Below, one piece after another: positions 50,650 through 58,307 of a DNA stretch of 64,000 nucleotides. Position 1 is the first letter of the stretch, and each line of letters starts with the position of its first letter. Below the pieces are notes generated by a model. The model had not been told where the DNA came from. It saw nothing but the letters and a program-made list of their open reading frames with translations, and searched no databases. Both the position numbers and the translations under genes were made by a program. The DNA comes from Parasegetibacter sp. NRK P23 (GTDB lineage: Bacteria; Bacteroidota; Bacteroidia; Chitinophagales; Chitinophagaceae), in assembly GCF_023721715.1 (NCBI RefSeq), contig NZ_JAMDLG010000001.1, positions 3,697,784 to 3,761,783 on the forward strand. Direction: 5' to 3'.

Positions 50650-50670
50650 GGCCCGGAATAAATCCGGGCC
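50650..50670 (+). terminator. Hairpin after the small open frame
   Basis: Perfect 8-bp stem GGCCCGGA/TCCGGGCC with ATAAA loop, followed by GTTCC rather than a T-run. A plausible terminator of the 43-codon gene. Confidence 0.45.
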
Positions 50671-50751
50671 GTTCCTGAACCGCCCACTTTGGGGCACCGT
50701 AAGTGTAAGTTTGATGCAGGAACGGAAATTACAAACTGTTTGACACCGCAG

Positions 50752-50794
50752 CCTCCGTTAAAAAACTGAATTTATATCCGTTGTTTAACGGAGG
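50752..50794 (-). terminator. Inverted repeat downstream of the pectin operon
   Basis: 11-bp perfect arms CCTCCGTTAAA and TTTAACGGAGG enclose a 21-base loop; an internal CCGTT-GTTT-AACGG (50778-50791) competes for the right arm. It lies 27 bp after the GH105 stop. No long T-run follows, so termination is plausible but not certain. Confidence 0.5.
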
Positions 50795-50820
50795 AAGGCG
50801 GCGTTTTTGCCCAATGGCGA

Positions 50821-51957
50821 TTATTTTCTCAACTTATACATCTCACTTCCCGCCAGCAGAAAACAACCCAATCCGTAATCCTCGAAATCAGGCTTGCTGG
50901 TAAAGCTCACCGGCTGACCGTCTTTAGGTTCTTTCCCCGTTCCCTGTACATAACCCAGGAACCCGTTGGGGTGGATACAGTCTTTTACCATTGCGTTCCA
51001 TGCTTTTATAGCTGGGGCGAGGTATGTTTTTTTATCGATCAGCCCGTTGTTAATACCCCATGCCATGCCATACACAAAGAGTGCGGTACCGGTCATTTCC
51101 TTGCCCCCGAAGTGGTTGGGATCGTGCAGGCTCACATTCCAAAAACCATCTTTGCGTTGAACAGGCAACAGGGCGGCCAGCATATCTTTATAATCCTGGA
51201 GGTATTCACTGTAATGCGGATCCGTTACGGGCAGTTTTTCCAGCACGCGCACCAGGGCAGCCACTACCCAGCCATTGCCGCGACTCCAGTAGCAGTCTTC
51301 ACCGTTCGGCTCTTTATAGGGCGGCACAAAATCTTTATCACGCCACCAGAGTTTATCTGCTTTGTTGTACAAACCCCCACCCTGCTTGTATTTAGAGTAG
51401 GCATACATCTCGTACATCCGGTTAAAGTAAGTGGAATCTTTGTACAGCAGGCCAAGCCTTACATACACGGGCATGGCCATCTGGAAGGCATCAATCCAGT
51501 TCCAGTCGTCAACTTTTGGGGTGGTGTTCATCCGGTCGATGGACGCTTTTATATCGCGGATCCATTCGGGATGCTGCTTCCTGTCCAGCAGGTAGAGGTC
51601 AATATAAGTTTGTCCGCAGCATTGGTTGTCTGCATTGCGTGTTTCGATACCGCCGCGCAGGCCCCATTTGTGTTTTTCGCCCCATTCCACGGCGTATTTA
51701 TAATATTCATTCTGCGGGTTAATGTTGTACAGCGCCATCAGGCCCTCATAATATACGGCGCGGGTCCAGATATTACTGGGGCGTTCGATGTTGGTGAAGA
51801 TGGGCTTCCCCGGATCGGGCCAGGTTTCCATGAAATAAGCGTTGGTTTTCACCATGGCCTTCATGATGGATTTTTGCGAAGGAAGTTTCTGCGCGAAAAG
51901 TTGTGCGCCTGCGCAAAAGGCGATCGTGAGCGTTGTAAAAAGAAGTTTTTGTTTCAT
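50821..51957 (-). CDS. Unsaturated rhamnogalacturonyl hydrolase, GH105 (GH88 clan)
   Basis: Start at MKQKLLFTTLTIAFCAGAQL (51957) gives a signal peptide. The (alpha/alpha)6 fold family is recognised from WTRAVYYEGLMALYNINPQ, DNQCCGQTYIDLYLLD (region of the catalytic Asp), YWSRGNGWVVAALVRVLEKL, GFWNVSLHDPNHFGGKEMTG and the end DYGLGCFLLAGSEMYKL. GH105 enzymes remove the unsaturated uronic acid left by rhamnogalacturonan lyases, here the PL11 encoded upstream. It is the last gene of the operon, 53 bp after the preceding stop. Confidence 0.92.
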   Translation of the reverse strand: MKQKLLFTTLTIAFCAGAQLFAQKLPSQKSIMKAMVKTNAYFMETWPDPGKPIFTNIERPSNIWTRAVYYEGLMALYNINPQNEYYKYAVEWGEKHKWGLRGGIETRNADNQCCGQTYIDLYLLDRKQHPEWIRDIKASIDRMNTTPKVDDWNWIDAFQMAMPVYVRLGLLYKDSTYFNRMYEMYAYSKYKQGGGLYNKADKLWWRDKDFVPPYKEPNGEDCYWSRGNGWVVAALVRVLEKLPVTDPHYSEYLQDYKDMLAALLPVQRKDGFWNVSLHDPNHFGGKEMTGTALFVYGMAWGINNGLIDKKTYLAPAIKAWNAMVKDCIHPNGFLGYVQGTGKEPKDGQPVSFTSKPDFEDYGLGCFLLAGSEMYKLRK

Positions 51958-52010
51958 CCTCATTTTATTTGCGGGGAAGCGGGATATGGGATTCCCCTTC
52001 ACCATTTCGT

Positions 52011-54146
52011 TTAGAACATCTTTGCCATTTTCTCCCATTTCACTTTCCACTTGCCATTTTGTGGGAACCCGGGGCGGTCGGTTTTATTGTTGTCGAAACC
52101 TGCCGTCATCATGGCGATGGCGGCGAGTAATCCACCATTGCCCGGGAGGTAAATCCGCAGCCGGTTGTCCTGGAAATTGTGTCCGTTGGGAAGATAGGTG
52201 TTGGTGCGGATATCCATCATCAGCGCGTCCACGGCGCGTTCCGGCATGCCTAGTCTTGCAGCGGTCATGGCGGTCATGGGGAAATCCCAGCCCCAGGTAT
52301 CGTTCCACTGCCAGGTGTCCCAAACCAGGTTGAAAGTGTTGCGCATCACCGCGGTATCCAGTCCTTTCGTGAGCGGGAGCATGCCATAGGCACCTAATAC
52401 GGAAGGATGGTCGGTCATGTATTCCGGTTTGGTATAGGAGTCGGGGGCGCTTTCGGCGGCGAGGTACACATTTTTCTGAACTGGCAATGCTGAGAGTTCG
52501 TCCAGTACGCGGTTCCAGGATTCATCCGGTCTCATGCCGAGGCGCTCTTTCCATTGCTGCGCCGTTTCCAGGGCCCAGCGCCAGTAGGCGAGTTCATACG
52601 TGGGGTTGAAGGTTTCCACGGCGGGGAAACGCTCCTGGGCGGGGATCAGTCCTTTTCCGAGCATGAACCTGCTTTTGAGGGAATCGTAGTAGGGGAAGGA
52701 AGCCATAAAATCCGCTGTGGCGAAAACAAGGTCACTGTATTTTTCAAGGGTTTCCTTTTTCTCCCCTGCGCGGTACAACAGCTCCGCGAAGGTGATGAAA
52801 TGCGGCTGCTGCCATACGAGAAAAGCACCTACGGAAGAGGGGCATTCATCTCCGTTGTTGTCCGTCATTTTCTGCCAGCGCACGCCGTTAAAACCCTGAC
52901 GTTCGGCAATCGCTCTGGCGGTGGGCATTACCTTCGTATACCAGTCCATACTTCTTTCCAGCAGCTCCGGCCTTCCCCAAAGTGCAAAGTGCACGCCGTG
53001 CCACCAGTGCATTTCCAGGTGCGGCTTCCCATACCAGCTGTTGGCCGTAAGGCCGGTTTCCTGTGGCGGGAAACTACCCGCGCATTGTACACGGGTGAGG
53101 TATTGGGAAAGCATGATTCTTCTTTCGAGTTCATGGGCACGGGTATCAGTGCTTCCTTCGAAATCTATCGCTCCGCCTGATTGCCAGAAGTCTGCCCACG
53201 CTTTTGCGCTACTGACCGATATGGTGGAAAAAGAGAGCTCTTTTTTGGTTGTGCTGTCCCGTGAGAAGCGGCAGGTAAAGGAGAAAGTATCCTTCGGAGC
53301 GGGCTTCAGCCTGAAATCATGCGCGGATGGATTTTCCAGCGTGGCATTCCCTTCCCAGTTCAGGTCCGCGAAATACGTAGTAGTATCCAATGTATGCACG
53401 ATCCTTCCGGGCTTCGCTTTATGAATGAACGAAGTATGCTTTTCCGGTTCTCCATAATAAACCCCTTCATCGTTCCATTTGGCGGTGGGGAGGGGAAAAC
53501 GCAGTTTCACCCGCATCCTGCCCTGTTCCAACAGCGGGGAAACTACTTTCACGCCAATGGCATCGTGTTCACCATGGGCATTGGTCCATACTTCCACTTG
53601 CTCGTTCTCCACCCTAAAAACGGAGTGTATGGTACCGTTCCAGAGTTCAAGTTCCTGTTGAATATTGGTGATGTCTTTCAGCGTGGCTTCTGTGCCGTCT
53701 TTCTTCAGCAACACAAAACCCAGGTTGCCGAGTTGCAACCTGTGCGGGTTCTCCCTGAAATAATTGGAAGCCGCCTTGCTTCTTTCCGGTGATTTTCTTT
53801 GTACCAGGTAGGTGATTTTCCTGCCATTCAAATCGTATTCCTGCAATGATTCTTCCCGTTTTAATCCCATCACATTCGGGAAACTGTGCCATCCCCATTC
53901 GGACTGTGTACCCAGGGGAATCCCGTTTTTATACGCTTCGGGAAAAGTTTGCAGTCCGGTAACATCGGTTGTAAAGGCGAATTTCCCGTTGCCTACGGTG
54001 AGCGATGCCAGTGTATCGGCTGATGTGAGTTGAATGTTGTGCCGTTCCACCACTTTTTGCCGGTCGATTGGTTGATCATTAACGGATGCGGTTGGGAGGC
54101 ATTGGGAGAAAGTTGCAAGCAATACGAATAGCAGGGTATATCTCAT
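52011..54146 (-). CDS. Six-hairpin glycosidase-like exported protein (GH65-like)
   Basis: 711 residues with a signal peptide (MRYTLLFVLLATFSQCL). The N-terminal half is a beta-sandwich (SADTLASLTVGNGKFAFTTD; WGWHSFPNVMGL). The C-terminal half is an (alpha/alpha)6 barrel (SWYGKPHLEMHWWHGVHFAL; LGAYGMLPLTKGLD; WQWNDTWGWDFPMTAMTAAR). The layout resembles clan GH-L/M families such as GH65, GH63 or GH95, but I cannot assign a family or linkage. It overlaps the CE12 gene by 4 bp, so it is part of the rhamnogalacturonan operon and probably removes a side-chain sugar. The acid/base residue is not evident by eye. Confidence 0.75.
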   Translation of the reverse strand: MRYTLLFVLLATFSQCLPTASVNDQPIDRQKVVERHNIQLTSADTLASLTVGNGKFAFTTDVTGLQTFPEAYKNGIPLGTQSEWGWHSFPNVMGLKREESLQEYDLNGRKITYLVQRKSPERSKAASNYFRENPHRLQLGNLGFVLLKKDGTEATLKDITNIQQELELWNGTIHSVFRVENEQVEVWTNAHGEHDAIGVKVVSPLLEQGRMRVKLRFPLPTAKWNDEGVYYGEPEKHTSFIHKAKPGRIVHTLDTTTYFADLNWEGNATLENPSAHDFRLKPAPKDTFSFTCRFSRDSTTKKELSFSTISVSSAKAWADFWQSGGAIDFEGSTDTRAHELERRIMLSQYLTRVQCAGSFPPQETGLTANSWYGKPHLEMHWWHGVHFALWGRPELLERSMDWYTKVMPTARAIAERQGFNGVRWQKMTDNNGDECPSSVGAFLVWQQPHFITFAELLYRAGEKKETLEKYSDLVFATADFMASFPYYDSLKSRFMLGKGLIPAQERFPAVETFNPTYELAYWRWALETAQQWKERLGMRPDESWNRVLDELSALPVQKNVYLAAESAPDSYTKPEYMTDHPSVLGAYGMLPLTKGLDTAVMRNTFNLVWDTWQWNDTWGWDFPMTAMTAARLGMPERAVDALMMDIRTNTYLPNGHNFQDNRLRIYLPGNGGLLAAIAMMTAGFDNNKTDRPGFPQNGKWKVKWEKMAKMF

Positions 54147-54937
54147 GGTAAAATGATGTACATGTATTTATCCAGCGAGCATTCGCCTTTCTTCTGTAAC
54201 TCCGTTGCTACGATGGAAGCGTTAAGTTTTGCACCCGCTTCGCTGGTATGGGTATGGTCTCCGAAAAAAAGCGGCGCTACTTTTTCTTTTCCCAGCTCAT
54301 CGTATTTATCCGCGATCAGGTTGTTCAGGTCTATGAAACAGGCTTTTTCTTCCAAAGCGATCTGTTTTGCCCAACCGGCGTAATCGGCATTTCCTCTTTT
54401 TGCTTTTCCTTCGGGGGTCCAGTTGTCGCGCGGAACGGGTGAACACACGTAAGGGATCGCGCCTTTTTCACGGGCTTCGCGAATGTATTTTCGCATGTAC
54501 CAGCCATAGGTGTACACGGTTTCGTTCTGTTTCCGGATAGGATTATAGATGTCCTTGCTTTCATTGCCAATGCCCCGGATGGTTCCCCGGGCGCGGGCGG
54601 TATCGTCCAGCGGACCGGCATCGTTGTGGCCGAACTGGATCAGCACGATATCCCCTTTGCGGAGATCGTTCAATATGGTTTGCCACCTGCCTTCGGTAAG
54701 AAAGGTGCGACTGCTTCTTCCGCCGATGGCGTGGTTGCGTACGCTGATCTCGGTCGTATCAAAATACTTGTACATAAAGCTTCCCCAACCCCATTGTTTG
54801 TTTTTTCCGGAGCCGTCGCCGTTGCGCACGGTAGAGTCTCCAATAATGTACAGGATGGGCTTTCTTCCCTGGAGGAGTACAAATGAGGTGAGTGTGCAGA
54901 AAGCCAGGGCCAGCAGAATCGTGTGCTTCTTGATCAT
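54143..54937 (-). CDS. Rhamnogalacturonan acetylesterase, CE12 (SGNH hydrolase)
   Basis: 264 residues with N-terminal signal (HTILLALAFCTLTSFVLLQG). SGNH blocks: YIIGDSTVRNGDGSG (nucleophile Ser), NHAIGGRSSRTF, VLIQFGHNDAGPLDD and, near the C-terminus, FFGDHTHTSEAGAKLNA with the catalytic Asp and His. It removes acetyl groups from the galacturonate of rhamnogalacturonan I, opening the backbone to the lyase and hydrolases. It overlaps both neighbours by 4 bp. Confidence 0.94.
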   Translation of the reverse strand: MIKKHTILLALAFCTLTSFVLLQGRKPILYIIGDSTVRNGDGSGKNKQWGWGSFMYKYFDTTEISVRNHAIGGRSSRTFLTEGRWQTILNDLRKGDIVLIQFGHNDAGPLDDTARARGTIRGIGNESKDIYNPIRKQNETVYTYGWYMRKYIREAREKGAIPYVCSPVPRDNWTPEGKAKRGNADYAGWAKQIALEEKACFIDLNNLIADKYDELGKEKVAPLFFGDHTHTSEAGAKLNASIVATELQKKGECSLDKYMYIILP

Positions 54938-56829
54938 TTCTTTTTCGCTTTGTAGATAACAGTTTTTATACCGGGTTTTGGTGGATCCTTCATACCCGGC
55001 CCTATGTAGAAGGAAGTATGGGGCGGTTGGTTGTATGCCACATTCTGCCAGGCGATGCTGAGCCGGTACTGGGGATCGTGCATAAAGGTATAAAATCGGC
55101 GGCTGGTGGGAATAGTAGTGGAAAATATCCGCAATTCTTTGTTATCCGCGGAGCGAACGATCATTTCTTCGCGCCAGTCGCCGAAAATATCGGCGGAAAG
55201 CACAGGATTCTGTTTCGTGCCGTTGTTGGACGCGCAGCCATATTCACGGGCATCGAGCAGTTTATGGGTCGTTTGGTTGAGGTAGTCCCATTTTCCTATG
55301 AAAGTGCCGTTCAGTATTTCACTCAGCTCATCGCCGTCCCAGTAGATACCCATGTTCACAGGAGGGGTTTTCTCAGCGATTTTGTTGCCTTTCACATCAA
55401 ACATCCCGGTAATGCCCGCGCCGGCGGCCCAGCTTTCAAAGCCCGGGTAGCGGGGGTCCACGTCCAGCGACAATCCTCTTCCGGGTCCCTCGCCATCTTC
55501 ACCGGCTTTAACGGAAGGTTTTTTCCAGAGTACCTCTCCGGTATGCGCATCACGGAAATGCACACCCGCATCACCGAAACGTTCCTGGATGTCAAATGCT
55601 TCCAGCCCGGGGCGGGACGGGTCAAGGTCACTCACGTGAAGGGCATCGCCATGACCGAACCCGGTGGTGTGCAATCCTTTTCCGTTATCGTCGAGCGCCA
55701 TGGCGCCATAAATGATTTCATCTTTTCCATCGCCATCCACATCGGCCACGCTCAGGTTGTGGTTGCCCTGTCCGCGGTAGGGCCTGTTTTCAGGATGTGT
55801 GGGATCATCGCTGTCGAAGGTCCACACATGGGAAAGCTGGCCCTCTTTGAAATTCCAGGCGGCCAGTACGGTCCTGGTATAATAACCCCTTGCCATAATG
55901 AGGCTGGGCGTTTTGCCATCGAGGTAAGCCACGCAGGCCAGAAAGCGGTCCATACGGTTGCCATAGCCATCGCCCCAAACTTTTTTGAGATCCTCCGTGG
56001 TAGGCGTTTCCGTTTCAGGATGGCGGGCAGGAATGTATTTCGTGGTAGCGAGGGCTTTTCCGGTGAGCCCGTCGAATACGGTGAGGTATTCGGGGCCGGA
56101 GAGGATATACCCGTCTTTGTTGCGGTAATCTTTTGTGGAGTCGCCAATTACCTTGCCCTCTCCATCAATGGTGCCGTCGGCGGTCTTCATGGCTATTTCA
56201 GCTTTTCCATCGGCATCCAGGTCGTACACCATAAACTGGGTGTAGTGCGCGCCTTCGCGGATGTTCTTCCCGAGGTTGATGCGCCACAATAAAGTGCCGT
56301 CCAGCTTATACGCGTGGAATATGGGCGGATCGGTAATGCCGGCCTGCGAATTATCCTTCGCCCTGCCGGTCATGTGCACCACGATCTCGTAAGTGCCGTC
56401 GCCATCAAGGTCGCCCACGGAACCGTCGTTTGGCGTATAACCCGGTGGCGTTTGCAGCGGAATGGACAAATACGGTTTGTTGTTGCCGGCCGCTATGGTA
56501 AAAGGGGCGGAGGTTTCCACTTCTTTTCCCTTCAGCAGGGCTTTCACGAGGTAAGTTCTTTGTGCAGACGGACCTCCGGTTTCATCGAGGAACCAGGTCG
56601 CGTTTTTAATGGGTACCGCATTCAGTTTGAGTGGTCCCCGTGGCGATTGTTTATAGACGTTGAAAGCGATATCATCGGGATCGGTAGCCAGCAATCGCCA
56701 GCTGATGAAGGTTTTGTTGCTATCGGGAATAGCCACCACGCCGCGGTCCAGGTGTTCCATGGTTCGTTGTGCACGCATGGAAAAAGGGGTGGCTAATAAA
56801 CAAAGTCCGAAAAGCAGGTTTCTTTTCAT
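54934..56829 (-). CDS. Rhamnogalacturonan lyase, PL11
   Basis: Start at MKRNLLFGLCLLATPFSMRA (56829) gives a signal peptide. PL11 features: an N-terminal beta domain (MEHLDRGVVAIPDSNKTFIS; LLATDPDDIAFNVYK) and an eight-bladed propeller with repeated Asp-rich calcium loops (VGDLDGDGTYEIVV; YDLDADGKAEIAMKTADGT; VADVDGDGKDEIIYGAMALD). The C-terminus contains FYIGPGMKDPPKPGIKTVIY. It cleaves the rhamnose-galacturonate backbone by beta-elimination. It overlaps the CE12 start by 4 bp. Confidence 0.96.
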   Translation of the reverse strand: MKRNLLFGLCLLATPFSMRAQRTMEHLDRGVVAIPDSNKTFISWRLLATDPDDIAFNVYKQSPRGPLKLNAVPIKNATWFLDETGGPSAQRTYLVKALLKGKEVETSAPFTIAAGNNKPYLSIPLQTPPGYTPNDGSVGDLDGDGTYEIVVHMTGRAKDNSQAGITDPPIFHAYKLDGTLLWRINLGKNIREGAHYTQFMVYDLDADGKAEIAMKTADGTIDGEGKVIGDSTKDYRNKDGYILSGPEYLTVFDGLTGKALATTKYIPARHPETETPTTEDLKKVWGDGYGNRMDRFLACVAYLDGKTPSLIMARGYYTRTVLAAWNFKEGQLSHVWTFDSDDPTHPENRPYRGQGNHNLSVADVDGDGKDEIIYGAMALDDNGKGLHTTGFGHGDALHVSDLDPSRPGLEAFDIQERFGDAGVHFRDAHTGEVLWKKPSVKAGEDGEGPGRGLSLDVDPRYPGFESWAAGAGITGMFDVKGNKIAEKTPPVNMGIYWDGDELSEILNGTFIGKWDYLNQTTHKLLDAREYGCASNNGTKQNPVLSADIFGDWREEMIVRSADNKELRIFSTTIPTSRRFYTFMHDPQYRLSIAWQNVAYNQPPHTSFYIGPGMKDPPKPGIKTVIYKAKKK

Positions 56830-56872
56830 ATGCAGCAATCCATTCATGGCGAAATAAATTCGAGGAATCAAA

Positions 56873-58297
56873 TTAGTTTGTTCCCTTTTCCCTTCCATCC
56901 TGTACTGTTGCGGAAAGATCTTTTAATGAACCTTCTTTGGCAACGAGTTCCACTTTATCGAAGGTCCAGCCTTTGGTGAAATGCGCTTTTCCGGCCGAGG
57001 TTACCGTGGCCTTAATGTTTGAAAAGTGAAAATTTTCCAATGCACGGGAAGGCAATCCTTCCGCATCCATGAACTTCGAGGCGCCATCTACCTTCATCCC
57101 ATCCACATAAATATTTCTGAAAAGCGGAATGCCTTTTTCTTCCGGCTCCACTTTACGGAGCATGGTTTTCCAGTGTTCAGGAATATTATTTTCGTTGTAT
57201 CCCGCAGGCAGTTTGGAATAACTGTACGTGGGGTTCCAGTTCATGGTAAAATGGAAAACATTCTTCATCGAATCCAGTTTCCAGTTCCGGATATGGATGT
57301 CTTCCACCACGCCGCCCCGGGTGAGCGCCGATTTAATATGAAAGCCGTTGCCTGTTCCTTTGGCGTACATGTTTTCCGCCAGCACATGCCTTATAGAACC
57401 AGAGGTTTCGCTGCCCAAAGTGAGTAATCCACCGCCACGCCGCGCAATGCAGTTCCGGATCACCACATATTCGGTTGGACGGTTCACCCGTAATCCATCC
57501 CAATCGCGGCCCGCTTTCAAACAGAAATTATCATCGTTGCAATCTATATCACAGTTTTCCACCAGCACCCAGGAGGAGGAGTCCACATCCACACCATCGG
57601 TACTGGGGCCCTTGCCGTCTTCGTTGTTGCGTACGGTAACTCCGGTAACGGTAACATAGGAAGAATACAACAACTGAATGGTCCAGAAACCCGCGTTGCT
57701 GAATGTAAGTCCCTTCAGCGTAACATCCTCCGCGTTCTGTATAAGTACCGTTCGTACGCGCTTCGCGTCGTAGTCCACGATCCAGCGCAGGCCTTTTGGT
57801 TCGTAGTCGTTGCGGCGCATGTTCCAGTATTTATCCCAGCAGAATTTTCCCCGGGCATTCACTTTTCCTTCCCCGGTAATGGCTACCCGCTTTTGCCCGA
57901 TCACGTTGAAGAGCGCGGCCGGCCACTTCATTTCTATGCCCGCAATACGGGTATCTATTTCAGGGTAATCATCGAAACTGGTACTGCCCAGGATCAGGAC
58001 ATCTTTATCAATCTGTAACTGCACATTGCTTTTCAGGAACAATGCGCCCGTAACATAAGTTCCCGGTTTGAACCTTACCACGCCGCCTTTGCGCGAAGCC
58101 GCGTCAATAGCGTTTTGTATGGCTTTGGTATTGATGGTAACGGTATCGGATTTCGCACCGAAATCGTTTACCCAGTATATCTTTTTCGCGGAAGGTTGTT
58201 GCCTGCTCCCGACTTTTTTCGCCCACTCCAGGTTATGCTGGGCCTGCAAACTAAGGGTAAGGAAAGAAAGGATTATACTACTGATCAGCGTTTTCAT
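56873..58297 (-). CDS. GH28 polygalacturonase/rhamnogalacturonan hydrolase-like protein
   Basis: 474 residues with signal peptide (MKTLISSIILSFLTLSLQAQ) and a right-handed beta-helix. GH28 sites: GPSTDGVDVDSS (NTD replaced by STD), CNDDNFCLKAGRDWDG (catalytic Asp pair), and GSETSGSIRHV where classical polygalacturonases have GHG. The missing His suits GH28 members acting on rhamnogalacturonan or xylogalacturonan rather than homogalacturonan. It lies 10 bp after the GH2 gene and 43 bp before the PL11 gene. Confidence 0.92.
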   Translation of the reverse strand: MKTLISSIILSFLTLSLQAQHNLEWAKKVGSRQQPSAKKIYWVNDFGAKSDTVTINTKAIQNAIDAASRKGGVVRFKPGTYVTGALFLKSNVQLQIDKDVLILGSTSFDDYPEIDTRIAGIEMKWPAALFNVIGQKRVAITGEGKVNARGKFCWDKYWNMRRNDYEPKGLRWIVDYDAKRVRTVLIQNAEDVTLKGLTFSNAGFWTIQLLYSSYVTVTGVTVRNNEDGKGPSTDGVDVDSSSWVLVENCDIDCNDDNFCLKAGRDWDGLRVNRPTEYVVIRNCIARRGGGLLTLGSETSGSIRHVLAENMYAKGTGNGFHIKSALTRGGVVEDIHIRNWKLDSMKNVFHFTMNWNPTYSYSKLPAGYNENNIPEHWKTMLRKVEPEEKGIPLFRNIYVDGMKVDGASKFMDAEGLPSRALENFHFSNIKATVTSAGKAHFTKGWTFDKVELVAKEGSLKDLSATVQDGREKGTN

Positions 58298-58307
58298 GAT
58301 TTTTATT

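Larger units (their letters stand above)
50341..50820. other. Intergenic region with a possible small gene and two hairpins
   Basis: It contains a possible 43-codon gene (50506-50637), a hairpin after it (50650-50670) and an inverted repeat with alternative pairing (50752-50794) near the end of the pectin operon. A near -7 element CATATTTG (50480-50487) lies before the small open frame. Nothing else is recognised. Confidence 0.4.

Noticed and set aside
51060-52014. Plus-strand frames opposite the GH105 gene
   Set aside because: Shadows of a well-conserved glycosidase; no motifs.
55018-56292. 424-codon plus-strand frame opposite the PL11 lyase
   Set aside because: Antisense to the propeller repeats; the apparent regularity comes from the repeated Asp-rich loops on the other strand.
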